From positions 1 through 64,000 of the forward strand of contig NZ_QVTE01000024.1 in NCBI RefSeq assembly GCF_003429095.1: 64,000 nucleotides of DNA, written 5' to 3'. The translations under genes and the position numbers were made by a program. The notes under the pieces were generated by a model, which saw nothing but the letters and a program-made list of their open reading frames with translations, did not search any database and was not told the origin of the DNA. Below are positions 24,042-34,600 of this stretch, piece by piece (position 1 is the first letter of the stretch; each line of letters starts with the position of its first letter). The stretch is from Peribacillus saganii. Its GTDB lineage: Bacteria; Bacillota; Bacilli; Bacillales; DSM-1321.

Positions 24042-25004
24042 ATGAGCAAGCAGCTAAAGAAGATAAGCCTTTCCCGGATAAGGTTGGAGACGAGATATCG
24101 AAAAAAGGAGAAGGATTTAAGTTTAGAATTAAGTATTAATAGGCATGGATTAAAAGCTCCTTTAATTGTTGAGGAAGAAGGTAGGAATCAATATGTGCTA
24201 GTGGATGGGTACCGTCGTTATTACGCCCTTGAGTTCTTGGGGATGGAAGATGTTGAATGTAGCGTTGAAAAGCTTACATCAGAAGAGGAAAGAATAGTTA
24301 AAAGGTTAGGATTAGAATTACACACCAAAAAGAGAACTGCATATCAGTTGGAAAGAATGATTAACCGATTATTAGAAAATGAAAAGTACGATGCCAAATT
24401 GATTGCAAGCCTTTGTGATGTCACGGAGGAGACTATAAAGAAATATATACGTGGCTCCGACGTTAATCCAGATTGGCTAAGAAGAGGAGAGCAAACTGGT
24501 GCTGGAAGGCATGCATTTACTGATATTCATAAATTAAATATAAGTGAAGAAACGAGGAATTACATTGCTGATAAATATATAGATAGACAGATTAATAAGT
24601 CCACTATTGATATCATAAAAAAAGCTACCAATGAGAATGCTTTTAAGGATATAGCCGACGAAAATACAAAACAATGTATTGACCAGATAATCGAGCAGTA
24701 CACTAAAAACTATGAAACTGTGAAAGAAGTTGTCAATGAAAATAGTTTACAAGCTAGATATATTAAAAGCAGTCATACATTCATGCATAACCAAACTTTA
24801 GAATTAATAAAGAAAATAGAGAGGATATTTAGCAACCCATATTACGTGGACTATCTATCGAATAAGCAAAAATATTTGCTTACTAAATCACTCAAGGACT
24901 TAATATTAATATTGAATCCGCCTATAAAATGGGCAGACTTTCCCAAGGACGAACTGGTTCATGAAAATTTAGAAGGTGAAGACGGTGGAAGTTTGGAACA
25001 TTAA
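24042..25004 (+). CDS. ParB/Spo0J-like nuclease-domain protein
   Basis: 320 residues. ParB N-terminal domain: ISLSRIRLETRYRKKEKD, LSLELSINRHGLKAPLIVEEEG, and the CTP/DNA-binding box VLVDGYRRYYALEFLGME. A helix-turn-helix follows (LIASLCDVTEETIKKYIRG). The C-terminal half is a long helical region without a chromosomal-ParB dimer domain. No parA or origin is seen nearby, so this is more likely a ParB-like regulator or island/plasmid remnant. It ends at a terminator that directly touches the comM fragment. Confidence 0.72.
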   Translation: MSKQLKKISLSRIRLETRYRKKEKDLSLELSINRHGLKAPLIVEEEGRNQYVLVDGYRRYYALEFLGMEDVECSVEKLTSEEERIVKRLGLELHTKKRTAYQLERMINRLLENEKYDAKLIASLCDVTEETIKKYIRGSDVNPDWLRRGEQTGAGRHAFTDIHKLNISEETRNYIADKYIDRQINKSTIDIIKKATNENAFKDIADENTKQCIDQIIEQYTKNYETVKEVVNENSLQARYIKSSHTFMHNQTLELIKKIERIFSNPYYVDYLSNKQKYLLTKSLKDLILILNPPIKWADFPKDELVHENLEGEDGGSLEH

Positions 25005-25069
25005 TATTGTCTTAAAGGTTTATACGTTGAAAAAAATGGGTCTATATATATAGAAAGAACACGATAAAT

Positions 25070-25101
25070 TTTGCTCATCACAAAACGTGGTGAGCATTTT
25101 T
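25070..25101 (+). terminator. Terminator of the ParB-like gene
   Basis: TGCTCATCAC pairs with GTGGTGAGCA (one T:G), 5 nt loop, then TTTTT. The T run ends exactly where similarity to comM begins at 25101. Confidence 0.75.
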
Positions 25102-25325
25102 GGATATGCTGGCACCAATACTCATTATCCTAAGCAGATTACAGCCTATCAAAATAAACTTTCGGGTCCCTTAAGAGACCGATTTGATATTAATCTATCA
25201 CTGCGCCCTGTTGATCTGAAATCTGATAAAGCCAACAAGGAAGAACCCTCGTTCAGCATAAGAATGCGTGTAGAAAAGGCAAGAAAAAGGCAATACAAAA
25301 AGGTATGGAAAGGAAATAGCAAGTG
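25101..25325 (+). pseudogene. comM: Fragment of a second comM copy
   Basis: Nucleotides 25101-25325 match comM 21076-21305 closely by eye (NTHY, ITAYQNK, SGPLRDRFDINLSLRP, RMRVE.ARKRQY are kept). A 12 nt deletion removes the CTCN part of the cysteine insert, and a 1 nt insertion near 25300 shifts the frame. Both ends are abrupt. It is a dead duplicate fragment. Together with intact comM it brackets the 3.5 kb island as a direct repeat. The following 25326-25549 holds no supportable gene. Confidence 0.8.
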
Positions 25326-25549
25326 ATATTGATTGGAAGTATTGTATATCACGTCTTTTTTTTTGTGTAGTGAATGTAGAATATCAACAGCCTGTTGGAG
25401 TAACAGGAAGAATGAAATTTTCCGGAAGAGTAAATTGGCTTGTACGTATTCTGTATCGGGACGGGGGTACCTGTTGCCGCTCTTAATATAGTTTTTTATC
25501 ATGATAAAGAAACAATTGATGATTTATGGGAATGTACCCTTTTTGTTCG

Positions 25550-26014
25550 TTACTCATTATAGTCCCATGCGATTTGCCATTTCCCTTTATTGTTTATTAC
25601 ATAAACTTCTTGTTCAAAGCTGAACTTACCATACTTCCCTTTATAAGTTTGTGTGACCTGAAATTTATATGCTTCTTTTTCAGAAGGAGTTTCCTTGGTT
25701 ATTCGCCAATCCTTTAATTTACCGATCTCTTTAATGTGATATTTAAAGGTCTCAGCTCCAAAATGTCCTATAAATACATGAACCCGGTCTTGCAGATAGG
25801 TAGATTTATTCCACTTCTCTTTCATTAAGGGGTGGAACAAATTCCACGATTCAGCAAAATTACCTTCCTGTTCATGGGAGTAAAATTTATCAACAGTTTC
25901 TTTCGCCGACTGTTCTGGAGGGTTAAAATCCATACTGATAAATAAAAAAGAAAAACATAAAACCATAATAATGGTGATGCCTATAAGAACTGGAGGTCTT
26001 TTTTTACGGCGCAT
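25550..26014 (-). CDS. Membrane-anchored small extracytoplasmic protein (NTF2-like)
   Basis: 154 residues. N-terminal RRKKRP then a hydrophobic helix (VLIGITIIMVLCFSFLFI) with no clear cleavage site, so it is probably an anchored protein with an outside domain. That domain opens with a helix (KETVDKFYSHEQEGNFAESW) and ends in a beta sheet with KGKWQIAWDY, the layout of NTF2-like DUF4878/DUF3887 proteins. Family assignment is by pattern only. GGAGT 5 nt before the ATG supports the start. A hairpin at 26025-26047 sits against this ribosome site. Confidence 0.6.
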   Translation of the reverse strand: MRRKKRPPVLIGITIIMVLCFSFLFISMDFNPPEQSAKETVDKFYSHEQEGNFAESWNLFHPLMKEKWNKSTYLQDRVHVFIGHFGAETFKYHIKEIGKLKDWRITKETPSEKEAYKFQVTQTYKGKYGKFSFEQEVYVINNKGKWQIAWDYNE

Positions 26015-26024
26015 GTTTTACTCC

Positions 26025-26047
26025 TTTGATTAGTTTAATTAATCAAA
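26025..26047 (-). promoter_or_regulatory. Palindrome abutting the ribosome site of the 25550 gene
   Basis: Perfect 8 bp inverted repeat TTTGATTA/TAATCAAA with a 7 nt spacer. In the mRNA the hairpin ends 0-2 nt before GGAGT, so it could be a repressor operator or a translation control hairpin. Confidence 0.4.
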
Positions 26048-26537
26048 GATATGAAGGTTGACCGGTATTTATTATTGCAATGTGATTTGGCACCTTATCC
26101 GAATCCTTGTTGTCACCAGGTTTTATGAATAAGTCGTTTGTCTTTATAGGGTATGGGGTTAGAGCAGAGATCACTATATCCGGTTTGCTGAGACCCTGAA
26201 TAGAGTAACAAAACAACCATTAATCAGTCATCCTGTAAATCAGTACATCTCTTGTTGAAATAATCGGTTAATATTGTCCAGCCATCTCATATAATCTCAA
26301 AAAATACCTTTTTTTGGCGGTCCTTATTATCCCTTTAAGGATTGGCTTTGTGATATTCCACCTGCTTCAAGTTACACGTGGCACCCCCTGGGAAGCAGAG
26401 CAAACATGTTTTGTTTAAGTAATGAAGAAGGAACTGGGGATATTTGAAGTTGTTAGCTTAATAGGTTTCATATTTTTGGTGTGTTATAATAAATTATCAG
26501 ATGGGATTTTTATACAGTATTAATATTCACAGAAAGG
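26048..26537. other. Gene-free spacer with a possible promoter at its right end
   Basis: No supportable gene. Near 26484 TGTGTTATAATAAAT contains a TATAAT box at the right distance to drive the 26550 gene; the -35 region is poor. Confidence 0.35.
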
Positions 26538-26549
26538 ATGAGTCGAAAA

Positions 26550-27191
26550 TTGAAAGCTAAAAACAAGCTTATAGTTGCCGGTACCCTTATGATCCTTCTT
26601 GCCATTTCATTTTTGATAATCAACAATAAATCACTAATTCCTATTCCTATGAACACAAAGGATACGGGGCTAACAGCTAAATCGAACGATCCGCAAAAAA
26701 TGGATGAATTGGAGAATGAAACTAAAAGTTCGCAATCTGCTACACAGGATGAAAACCAAAATGAACGTGTACAACCTGCTAGTAAGGATGAAAACCAAAA
26801 TGAACGTGTACAACCTGCTAGTAAGGAAGAGAACCAAAATCAAAGTGCGCTTGGAGAAACGGATGATAAAAATATAGGGACTCCGCCTGCTGAGGGTGAT
26901 CCTCAAAATATAGCTGCTCCCGTAGGAATTCCTGCTGGAGAAGATAGGAGTACTGAGACAGAAACGGCAGTACCTGAAAAGCCAAAAAGCTCAGGAGGTT
27001 TGCATTTCTCTTCAAGACAGGAGGCAATTCAATTCGGCTTAAGCCGCTTTTCGGCTGAGGAAATTGCTATTTATAACAAAGCTTCAAAGAATGGATTAAC
27101 ACCGGAACAGGAAGCAATGGCCCTTAAAATGGCATATTCCCGGTTTTCTGCGGAAGAGATAGCTGCGATTGAAGAAGCTTTAGGACAATAA
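26550..27191 (+). CDS. Exported low-complexity protein with tandem repeats
   Basis: About 213 residues. N-terminal basic stretch and hydrophobic helix (LIVAGTLMILLAISFLIIN) suggest signal anchor or cleaved export. Residues ~50-150 are polar and disordered, with tandem copies of DENQNERVQPASK (39 bp unit from 26746). The C-terminal 50 residues hold two similar helical motifs with FSAEEIA (LSRFSAEEIAIYNKA, YSRFSAEEIAAIEEA). TTG at 26550 is the better start, since AAAGGATGA lies 8 nt upstream, whereas the ATG at 26538 has no spaced site. Function unknown. Confidence 0.55.
   Translation: MKAKNKLIVAGTLMILLAISFLIINNKSLIPIPMNTKDTGLTAKSNDPQKMDELENETKSSQSATQDENQNERVQPASKDENQNERVQPASKEENQNQSALGETDDKNIGTPPAEGDPQNIAAPVGIPAGEDRSTETETAVPEKPKSSGGLHFSSRQEAIQFGLSRFSAEEIAIYNKASKNGLTPEQEAMALKMAYSRFSAEEIAAIEEALGQ
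26746..26842 (+). repeat. 39 bp tandem coding repeat
   Basis: AGGATGAAAACCAAAATGAA... is repeated at 26746, 26785 and (partly) 26824. The 39 bp period keeps frame and encodes a 13-residue polar repeat in the exported protein. The first two copies are nearly identical, so the number may vary by slippage. Confidence 0.75.
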
Positions 27192-27568
27192 GACCGGTGG
27201 CTAGCTAGAGAAGTAGGTGGCGGCGAACTGGCCCTGTCTCGAGGAATTAATCAGACTTTTGATTAAATTATTTGGGTAGTAATAATCTGCGATGAGGAGT
27301 TACTCTTTAAAATTCGGGTGTGCCTTTAAAAAATCAAAAAAATCATCAATCACTACAATTTTACAGGGAAGAATGGTGGATCGGGATTACCGACTCCTTT
27401 CGAAAGACTTGCATGGATGCTTCTATAGTTTACTCAAGAAGTTAGTTATATGAATTCTGCTAACCTGCCTTATGTAGACAGAGTCTGCATACATACCTTT
27501 TCACCTTTGTCAGTAAAAGATGTAAAATAAAGAACTAGCATAAGCAATAGGATAAGGAGAAAGTAGTT
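27192..27568. other. Gene-free spacer
   Basis: I see no supportable gene, RNA or strong hairpin in this stretch. Confidence 0.3.
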
Positions 27569-27715
27569 GTGGAAAGTAATAAAGTTGTTGAAAATCATTT
27601 TAATATTCTCTTAAAAGAAGCTTATGAAAAAGGTGAAAACAGCTCAGAAGTGACTGTGGAGGAGATGGTTACTGAAATCATAATTAAACTGAGACACATC
27701 ATGAAGGAGACTTAA
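27569..27715 (+). CDS. 48-residue acidic helical peptide
   Basis: GTG start with AAGGAG 9 nt upstream. The product (ESNKVVENHFNILLKEAYEK, then VTVEEMVTEIIIKLRHIMKET) is amphipathic and helical. It ends 7 bp before the VanZ-like gene, so they share a transcript and the ribosome site of the second gene lies within this one. No family recognised. Confidence 0.5.
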   Translation: MESNKVVENHFNILLKEAYEKGENSSEVTVEEMVTEIIIKLRHIMKET

Positions 27716-27722
27716 TGGAAAA

Positions 27723-28223
27723 GTGAAGTTTAAACCAACATTCGTATTATTTATTCCACTGGTTATCTGGGCTTTCGTTATTTTTTACTTTTCATCACAG
27801 CCGTATAAAGAACAGGATATAACTCCATTAATCAGTAAATATGCCAATGGGATCAATTGGAGTGAATATTTTGGCTGGGTACACTTTAGTTACAGTAATT
27901 CTATAATTAGCATAGAAAAACTCGGAGTTCCTCATTTCATTGAATTCTTCATCAGAAAGGCAGCCCATCTTTTTATTTTCTTTGTTTTAGGATTTTTAAC
28001 AATCCGGATTTTGCATAAATATAGTGCTAGTAGATTTATTTCACTGCTTGGATCTTTTTTCTTTATTGTTTTATATGCAGCATTAGATGAACTGCATCAA
28101 AAATTCACTGGGGGCCGCACGCCATTGGCTGAGGATGTATTGATTGATTCAATTGGAGGGACTTTAGGAATCCTCGCTTATTTTTTATTTGTTTTTATTA
28201 GAGGAAAAAAGAAGAAAAACTAA
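27723..28223 (+). CDS. VanZ-like family membrane protein
   Basis: 166 residues with four hydrophobic segments: FVLFIPLVIWAFVIFYFSSQ at the N-terminus (the VanZ signature FSSQ), two central helices (LFIFFVLGFLTIRIL and FFFIVLYAALDELHQKF) and a last one near the C-terminus. The motif DELHQ.F..GR....D...D..G is the family hallmark. VanZ proteins give low-level glycopeptide tolerance in some bacteria, but most have unknown roles. The GTG start has AAGGAG at a long 13 nt distance. Short basic C-terminal tail. Confidence 0.85.
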   Translation: MKFKPTFVLFIPLVIWAFVIFYFSSQPYKEQDITPLISKYANGINWSEYFGWVHFSYSNSIISIEKLGVPHFIEFFIRKAAHLFIFFVLGFLTIRILHKYSASRFISLLGSFFFIVLYAALDELHQKFTGGRTPLAEDVLIDSIGGTLGILAYFLFVFIRGKKKKN

Positions 28224-28503
28224 ATGCGATTGATTATTTTCAGGGGTTTCATGCTTTCTTAGCTTTTCGTAATATTGATAACTGCACTCCTAATATAACA
28301 AACCCGATGGAAAAGCAATTATATTCTATACCTCTCTATAATAGATTTACACTGCTAAAGTCTCCAACGAATAATATTGAAGAAGGAAAACGCTATCTTA
28401 AAAAGCACGTTTGAAAGGTCAATGAGTTTGCAGATTTTTTGAAGTTCCTCCCGCAGGTTGGCGTGTACTAGTCTGCGTCATTATCACTTTATAAAAAGAT
28501 TGG

Positions 28504-28552
28504 CAAATCCCGGCTGCACTAAACTTATCATTTAGTACAGCCGGGATTTTTG
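28504..28552 (+). terminator. Strong intrinsic terminator
   Basis: AAATCCCGGCTG pairs with CAGCCGGGATTTTT, with an inner ACTAAA/TTTAGT stem. It lies ~280 bp after the VanZ-like gene; no supportable gene lies between. Confidence 0.8.
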
Positions 28553-28649
28553 CTGGAGAAATTTTAAAAACACTTTCAGTGCTTTAATGCAGTAAGACTT
28601 TTACACTATAGAGCACTAAAAAACAAGTGTTAAATTTATCCTAATGTAG

Positions 28650-28655
28650 TATAAT
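28650..28655 (+). promoter_or_regulatory. -10 box upstream of the giant SLH gene
   Basis: TATAAT 35 bp before the GTG at 28690. The -35 side is weak (GTGTTA at 17 bp). Confidence 0.4.
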
Positions 28656-28689
28656 CTTCCTTGTTTAAAGGTTTATGAGGGGGATTCTA

Positions 28690-31600
28690 GTGAAGAAAAG
28701 AAAAAATAGAAAACAATTTATAGCTGCATCGGTTGCAGTGGCCGCGGTTTCGAGCGTCGCTGGACATGCTATGGCAGCAAGTGAAAGTACGTCCTTTACG
28801 GATGTTACAGCAGATTTTAACGCGTACAAGGAAATTCAGGCACTTACAAGTGCGGGAATCATTAGCGGTTATCAGGATGGTACTTTTAGGCCGTACGCAA
28901 AGCTTACCAGGGGACAGGCAGCAACACTTATTGCCGGAGCATTAGGTTTAAAGGCTTCTCCTGGAAAAAATATGTTTACTGATGTGAATACAGCTTCTGT
29001 TCACTACGAAGACATCCTGGCAGTCCAGCAGGCTGGCATTATTAAGGGTTATGGAGATACATTTAAGCCGGGTGAAGAACTGCCGCGTGAACAAATGGCA
29101 TCCATTTTAGTAAGGGCTTTCCAGCTAAAGGAGAAGGGCACTGAAGGTCTTCCTTTTAAGGATAAGAATTCGATTTCTCCTTCACATAAAAAAGATGTTG
29201 AAATTTTGTTCCAAAACGGTGGAACGAAAGGTAAGCTCGATAATACATATGGACCAAAGGAATCCGTTTCAAGGGTCCAATTTGCTTTGTTTTTATATAG
29301 CCAGCTAAGTGATCGCCTTTCTCAGAAGATCGAAAGCGTTTCTGATGAGGAAGTTGTTATCAATGGCTCCTCTTACACCTATTCAAATAATCTAAAAAAC
29401 TTGTTTTCTGCTAAAAATAAAGATATCTTACAGAACGCACAGATTAGGTTTGAAGTGAGCGGGAAAGAGATTACTAATATTTCATATCTTGAAATCAAGG
29501 CTTCGGGAAAACCGGCTGCTAATGGTCAAGCTGAGTTTGCTAATAATCTCGTCTTGGACGGAGCTGGGTCTGTTATTGACGGTCAGTTAAAAATTAGCGG
29601 CAATTACATAACCATTAAAAATCTTTCTATAAAGAATGATTTGGTCATCAGCAAAGACCTGCAAAATGATTTTTACTCAGAAGGTCTCGTAGTTAACGGG
29701 AAAACTGTGATTGATGGCGGAGATAGCAACACCGTTGTCTTTAAAGATGCCAAATTACAGGATATTTTTGTTAACAAAGAAGGTGTTCGGGTAGAGCCAA
29801 AGGGAAATACAACTGTTACCAGCATGGTAGTTACGTCAAATGCAAATATTACGGCAGACAATAGTGTAGTAATTCCTGTTCTCAAGGTAGTCGAAGATGC
29901 GAAGCAAGTGGAGATCAATGCTTCAGTAAAAGAGCTCTCATTGGAAAACACGGAAAACTTAACGATAAATGGACAAGGGGCATTTGAAAATGTCAAGGTT
30001 AATACAAGTAATAAATTAGACCTTCAAACAACCGGTGAAATTAAATCCCTGCAAATCGTAAAGGGAGAAGACATTACCTTAAAGCAAGGAACAAAGATTG
30101 GCAACCTTGTTCTGCCTGCGGGAGTAGAGCCTGGCAAGGTGATCCAAAACTATGAAACTGTAAAACAATCTATTTCCAATATAAATGGTCACAAAAATAC
30201 AAGTGCTGCTAACCCATCATCCCCAGGTAGTGGTGGTTCAAGCTCAGGCCGAGGATCAGGTTCAGGTTCAAACCAGGGATCCAGCCCAAATCCGGGAGCT
30301 CCGCAATCGGAAACTGCCCCGCCTGCAGAAAATAGTAATCCTGTACCAGAAATAAAAACGAATATATTTGAAGATAATAAAACATACCCATCAAACTATA
30401 TTATTAATCCCGAAAATAGTGCAGCACCGTTTGGCGGTACAACAATTGGAAATAATGCGGTTGTCCAAGGCGATGTGACTGTTCAGGATGACATTGACTT
30501 ACGAAATATGACAATAGACGGTACTCTTTTTCTCGATCCGGGAGATGACGGGGAAGTTATTCTTACAAACGTCCAGGCAGCACGTATTGAAGTATTGTCG
30601 GGCCAAAAAGGTACCATTGTGTTTAATGCGGTTGAAGCATCAGAGGTTACTGTAAAAGACGACAATGGTGTAAAAATTGAAACGGACGGAAATAGTTCAC
30701 TAGGAAGCATTACGCTTGCACCAGTTAATCCAAATGCAAGCTCTGAGGTAGTTCTTGCAGGTAACTATAATGAAACAAAAGTAATTGTTAAGAAGGAAGT
30801 AACTATAACAGCGAATGAAGACTTTCATGCATCTTCAATAGATATACAAACTGATAATGCCAGTGACCAGGTAAAACTTCAGACAGCTTCAGATGCTCAG
30901 GTGGAATTGCCTGCTATTCATGTTAGTTCTCCTGCCCGGATTCAATCTCTGTCGGATAATGTTTCTGTTCCAAAAATAGTCCTTAACGTGAGCAGTGCGA
31001 ATGAAAAGGTTGAGATCAGCGGGAATTTAGGAAATCCTGAGATCGGGGTTGAAAAACCGGTTGCTCTGGTTCTTGAATCAAATGTTGGAACAATATCTGC
31101 AGCTGCTGATGTTTCCCTGTCTGGCAGCAAAGTAGAAGCTATTACGGAAATTAAAACAATCCCTTCAGCGGCTGGTAATTCCGTAAAAGTAATTGGTTCC
31201 AGTCAGGCAGTCGAGGATGCGTTAAAGGCTATAAAAGACAAGAGTGTTGAACAAGCCATTTTGGAATTGAAAGCAATTTTACAATCACCGGATACGGTTG
31301 CGATCGAGCGTTTATATAAAGCAAATGCTTTTGTTCAAACTGCCCTTTCCCTTGGTGCGGAAAAATCCGATTTTGCCGATCAGGAAGTCAATTTGCTGGA
31401 TGAATTTGAAGAGTTACAAGCAAGCATGGAAGAAAAAATGGCTGTACTTGAAGCTCTTAATCAGAAGCTAAAAGATCTGCCTAGAGTGGATTATCTTCCA
31501 TACTTTAAGCCTGTAAGCCTGCCTATACTTAAAAAGGCTGCAGCAGAAGCAGAAGCCGCTTATCAAACAGCAGTTGAAGCAGGTATTGATCCGGCAAATG

Positions 31601-34600
31601 ATGCAAATGTAAAGAATTTGGATCGCCTTGATGGATTGAAAGCAAAAATAGACGCATTTGAAGAAAGCCTAGACACCGAGCTGTCAAAAGCAATTGAACT
31701 TATTAATGCACTGCCAGCTTCTTCAGACATAACTGTTACCACAATGGCTGATGTAAAGGCTAAGCTTTCCGCAGCAAATGAAGCCATTGCAAAGGCCCGG
31801 CTGAACGGTGCCCGGGATGCTGATTTCATTCATGGTAGTGCCAGCTTATTGACAAGAGTGGGAGAAGCAGCAAATGCGATCAAAACGCTTGAACTTGAAA
31901 AACAAAACGCTGCTAAAGAGGCAATCAGTAAAATTAATGTGGTGCCTTCCAATCCGCAAATTACAGTTCAAAACCTGGAAGCTGTTCGTGAAACAGTTGC
32001 AGCTGCACGCACAGCAGTAAATATTGCTAAAGCAAAAGGGGCAGCTGACTCAGAAATTAGCAATCTTTCTGTATTAATAGAAGCAGAAGCAAGAATTAAG
32101 GAATTAGATGATAGCAAACAGGAAGCGATTACCGAAGCTAATGCAGCCATTGCTCAAATTCCAAATGCAGATACAATCAGTCCTTCTAACCTTAAAACAG
32201 CTTCACAATATGTGGATGCTGCGCGGTTAGCGATGGAAGCTGCGAGAGAAAAAGGAGCAGCTGATAGCGATTTTACTGATTTAAACAGGTATGAAACTGC
32301 CTTTGAAAAGGTTTATTCATTGCAGCAGTCTATACAGGAGAGCATTGAGAGGGCGAATGAGGCAATCGCATTAGTGCCACATCCTTCTGCTATTACGGAG
32401 AGTAATCTTGAGGATGCAAAGACAAAATTGGACGCTGCGAAATCGGCCATTCAAGCGGCAAAGGACAGTGGCGCGGCAGATAGCGATTTTGATGGTTTAG
32501 ACAAGCTGGGACAGGTGGAACAAGCCATATCGGCCTTTGGAGAATCAATAGCAGAAGCCGTTCAAAAAGCAAATGAAGCTTTAGCATCCCTTCCTGATGC
32601 AGCAGATATAACGGAAGCAAATGTGCAACAAATAAGATTATTAGTTCAGGATGTACGGGCATTAATTTCTTCAGCAAAGCTAAAAGGTGCGAATGACTCT
32701 GATTTTACAGGTTTGGAGAGACTGGCACGTGTTGAGGAAGAACTCGGCAATTTTGAAGCAGGCCCAGACCTAACAACAATCCTAGAACAAATAAATGCCG
32801 AACCGGAAACAGTTTCATTCGACCTGCTAACCCAAGTGGTGCACGAGTACTATCTAAATGAAAACTGGTTAGAATCGTATCAATTAGCCTTAGTTGATGC
32901 TGTCGGCAAGAAAACATTAACGCAGCAGGATATTCAATTAGTAATTAAAAGAGTGGATGCTGAAAAAACTTTGTCCACCCTAAACAATAATCCAGACACT
33001 GTTTCCTTCCGATTCATTGAGACATTAGTAGAAGATCAATTTACCCTTGAAACTTTGTATGAGGCTTATTTGGCAGCCATTAAGAACGTACCGGATAACC
33101 AAAAGCCGTTCACAAAGGCACAGGTGATTTCTGTTGTTCAGGATGTCAATCAGCAGGCAGCACAGAAAGCTTTAGAGGATGTTAATAATGATCTGAACTC
33201 TATTACATTTGAAAACCTTAGGAGAATCAACAGCGGATATTGGACTAACAGAGATCTTGTTGATGAATATAAACAGGCAATCACATCACTAAAACAAACG
33301 AAAACAGCACCATTAACAATATCTGATATTAAAGCTGTGATAAATAGGACGAATGACAACGATGATGCAGCGCGGGAAGAGGCCGCTCTAAAACTGGCGA
33401 ACGAAGATCCATCTGCCTTAACGATTGACATGTTATATGATCTATGGATTGAAAATGTATATGAGGGTTATTTTGATTTATACAAGTCTGGAATAACAGA
33501 TCTTCGAAAGTCGGTTGCGTTAACTGCAGACAATATTCAAAGAGTCATCGATACGAAAAACCATGAATCTGTTGTTAGAAAAATTATGAGTGCTCCTTCT
33601 GCACTTTCAATTGACGAGCTTGAAACTGTTGTAGGACATTCAATTGCAAACGGGAAGTTTATCGCTCAATATCAGAAGGCACTTGCGGAAAAAGTAAAGA
33701 ATGATGGCTTTTTATCCGTTGGTGAAATTAGAGAAACTGTAAGTGAAACCAATAAAACGGCCCTTTTCGATGAAATCAATGTGTATTCTGAAGGAGTACA
33801 AGTTGAAGATCTACAAGCTGTATATGGATTCTCGCTGGTTGACAGTGCATGGGGTGACCAATACCTGGATGCCATTCAAGAAAAAGCGGCAAAAGAAGAA
33901 ACATTCACCTATGAAACACTGCTTGATTTGATTGAACAAGTGAATGAAAAACAGTCAGTCCTGGCTCTTGAACAAATTAATAATGATCCAGCGGGCTTCT
34001 CATTTGAGACATTAAATAACCTGTTAAAGACATATTTGAACAGAGGTCTTCTGGAGAAATACAGGACTGCCATCCAGCAAAAAATCTCTGAAATAAATCG
34101 TCCATTGACGATTACGGAGCTTGAAGCAGTAATCAAAGAGGTTAACAGTACCCATGATGAGATTAGGCAACAGGAAGCACTTCGTTTTATTAACGAAAAC
34201 CCTGAGACCTTTACTGTGAGGGACCTGCAGGATGCTGATTTATACCATGGCTATCAATATGGCCAATATATCGAACAGTTCCGCACAGCAATAAAAGCCG
34301 CGAATAAACAACTAACTTATACAGAACTAGAAGAAATTTTGGATTCTGTAGTAGAGGATATGCGTCAGCAGCTTCGAACGGAAGCGGTCAATAAGATCAA
34401 TGAAAATGTTAACAATACTACGTTTGAACTGTTAGAGGCAGCAGTGGATGGGGTAGCATCTGTTAGAATGAATTACTATCATCTTTATTTACCTGCCATC
34501 CACCAACTGATGGAAACGTCAGCACCAATCAATCATAATGATCTAGCTTCTATAGTTATTGAAGTTAATAAAAAAGGTGCTCTTGATGCGATTAACCATT

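Noticed and set aside
25087-25326. Small gene starting at the GTG at 25087
   Set aside because: The GTG lies in the ParB-like gene's terminator stem and the rest is a frameshifted comM fragment.
28310-28420. 35-codon frame after the VanZ-like gene
   Set aside because: It has an ATG but no ribosome site and no conserved-looking features.
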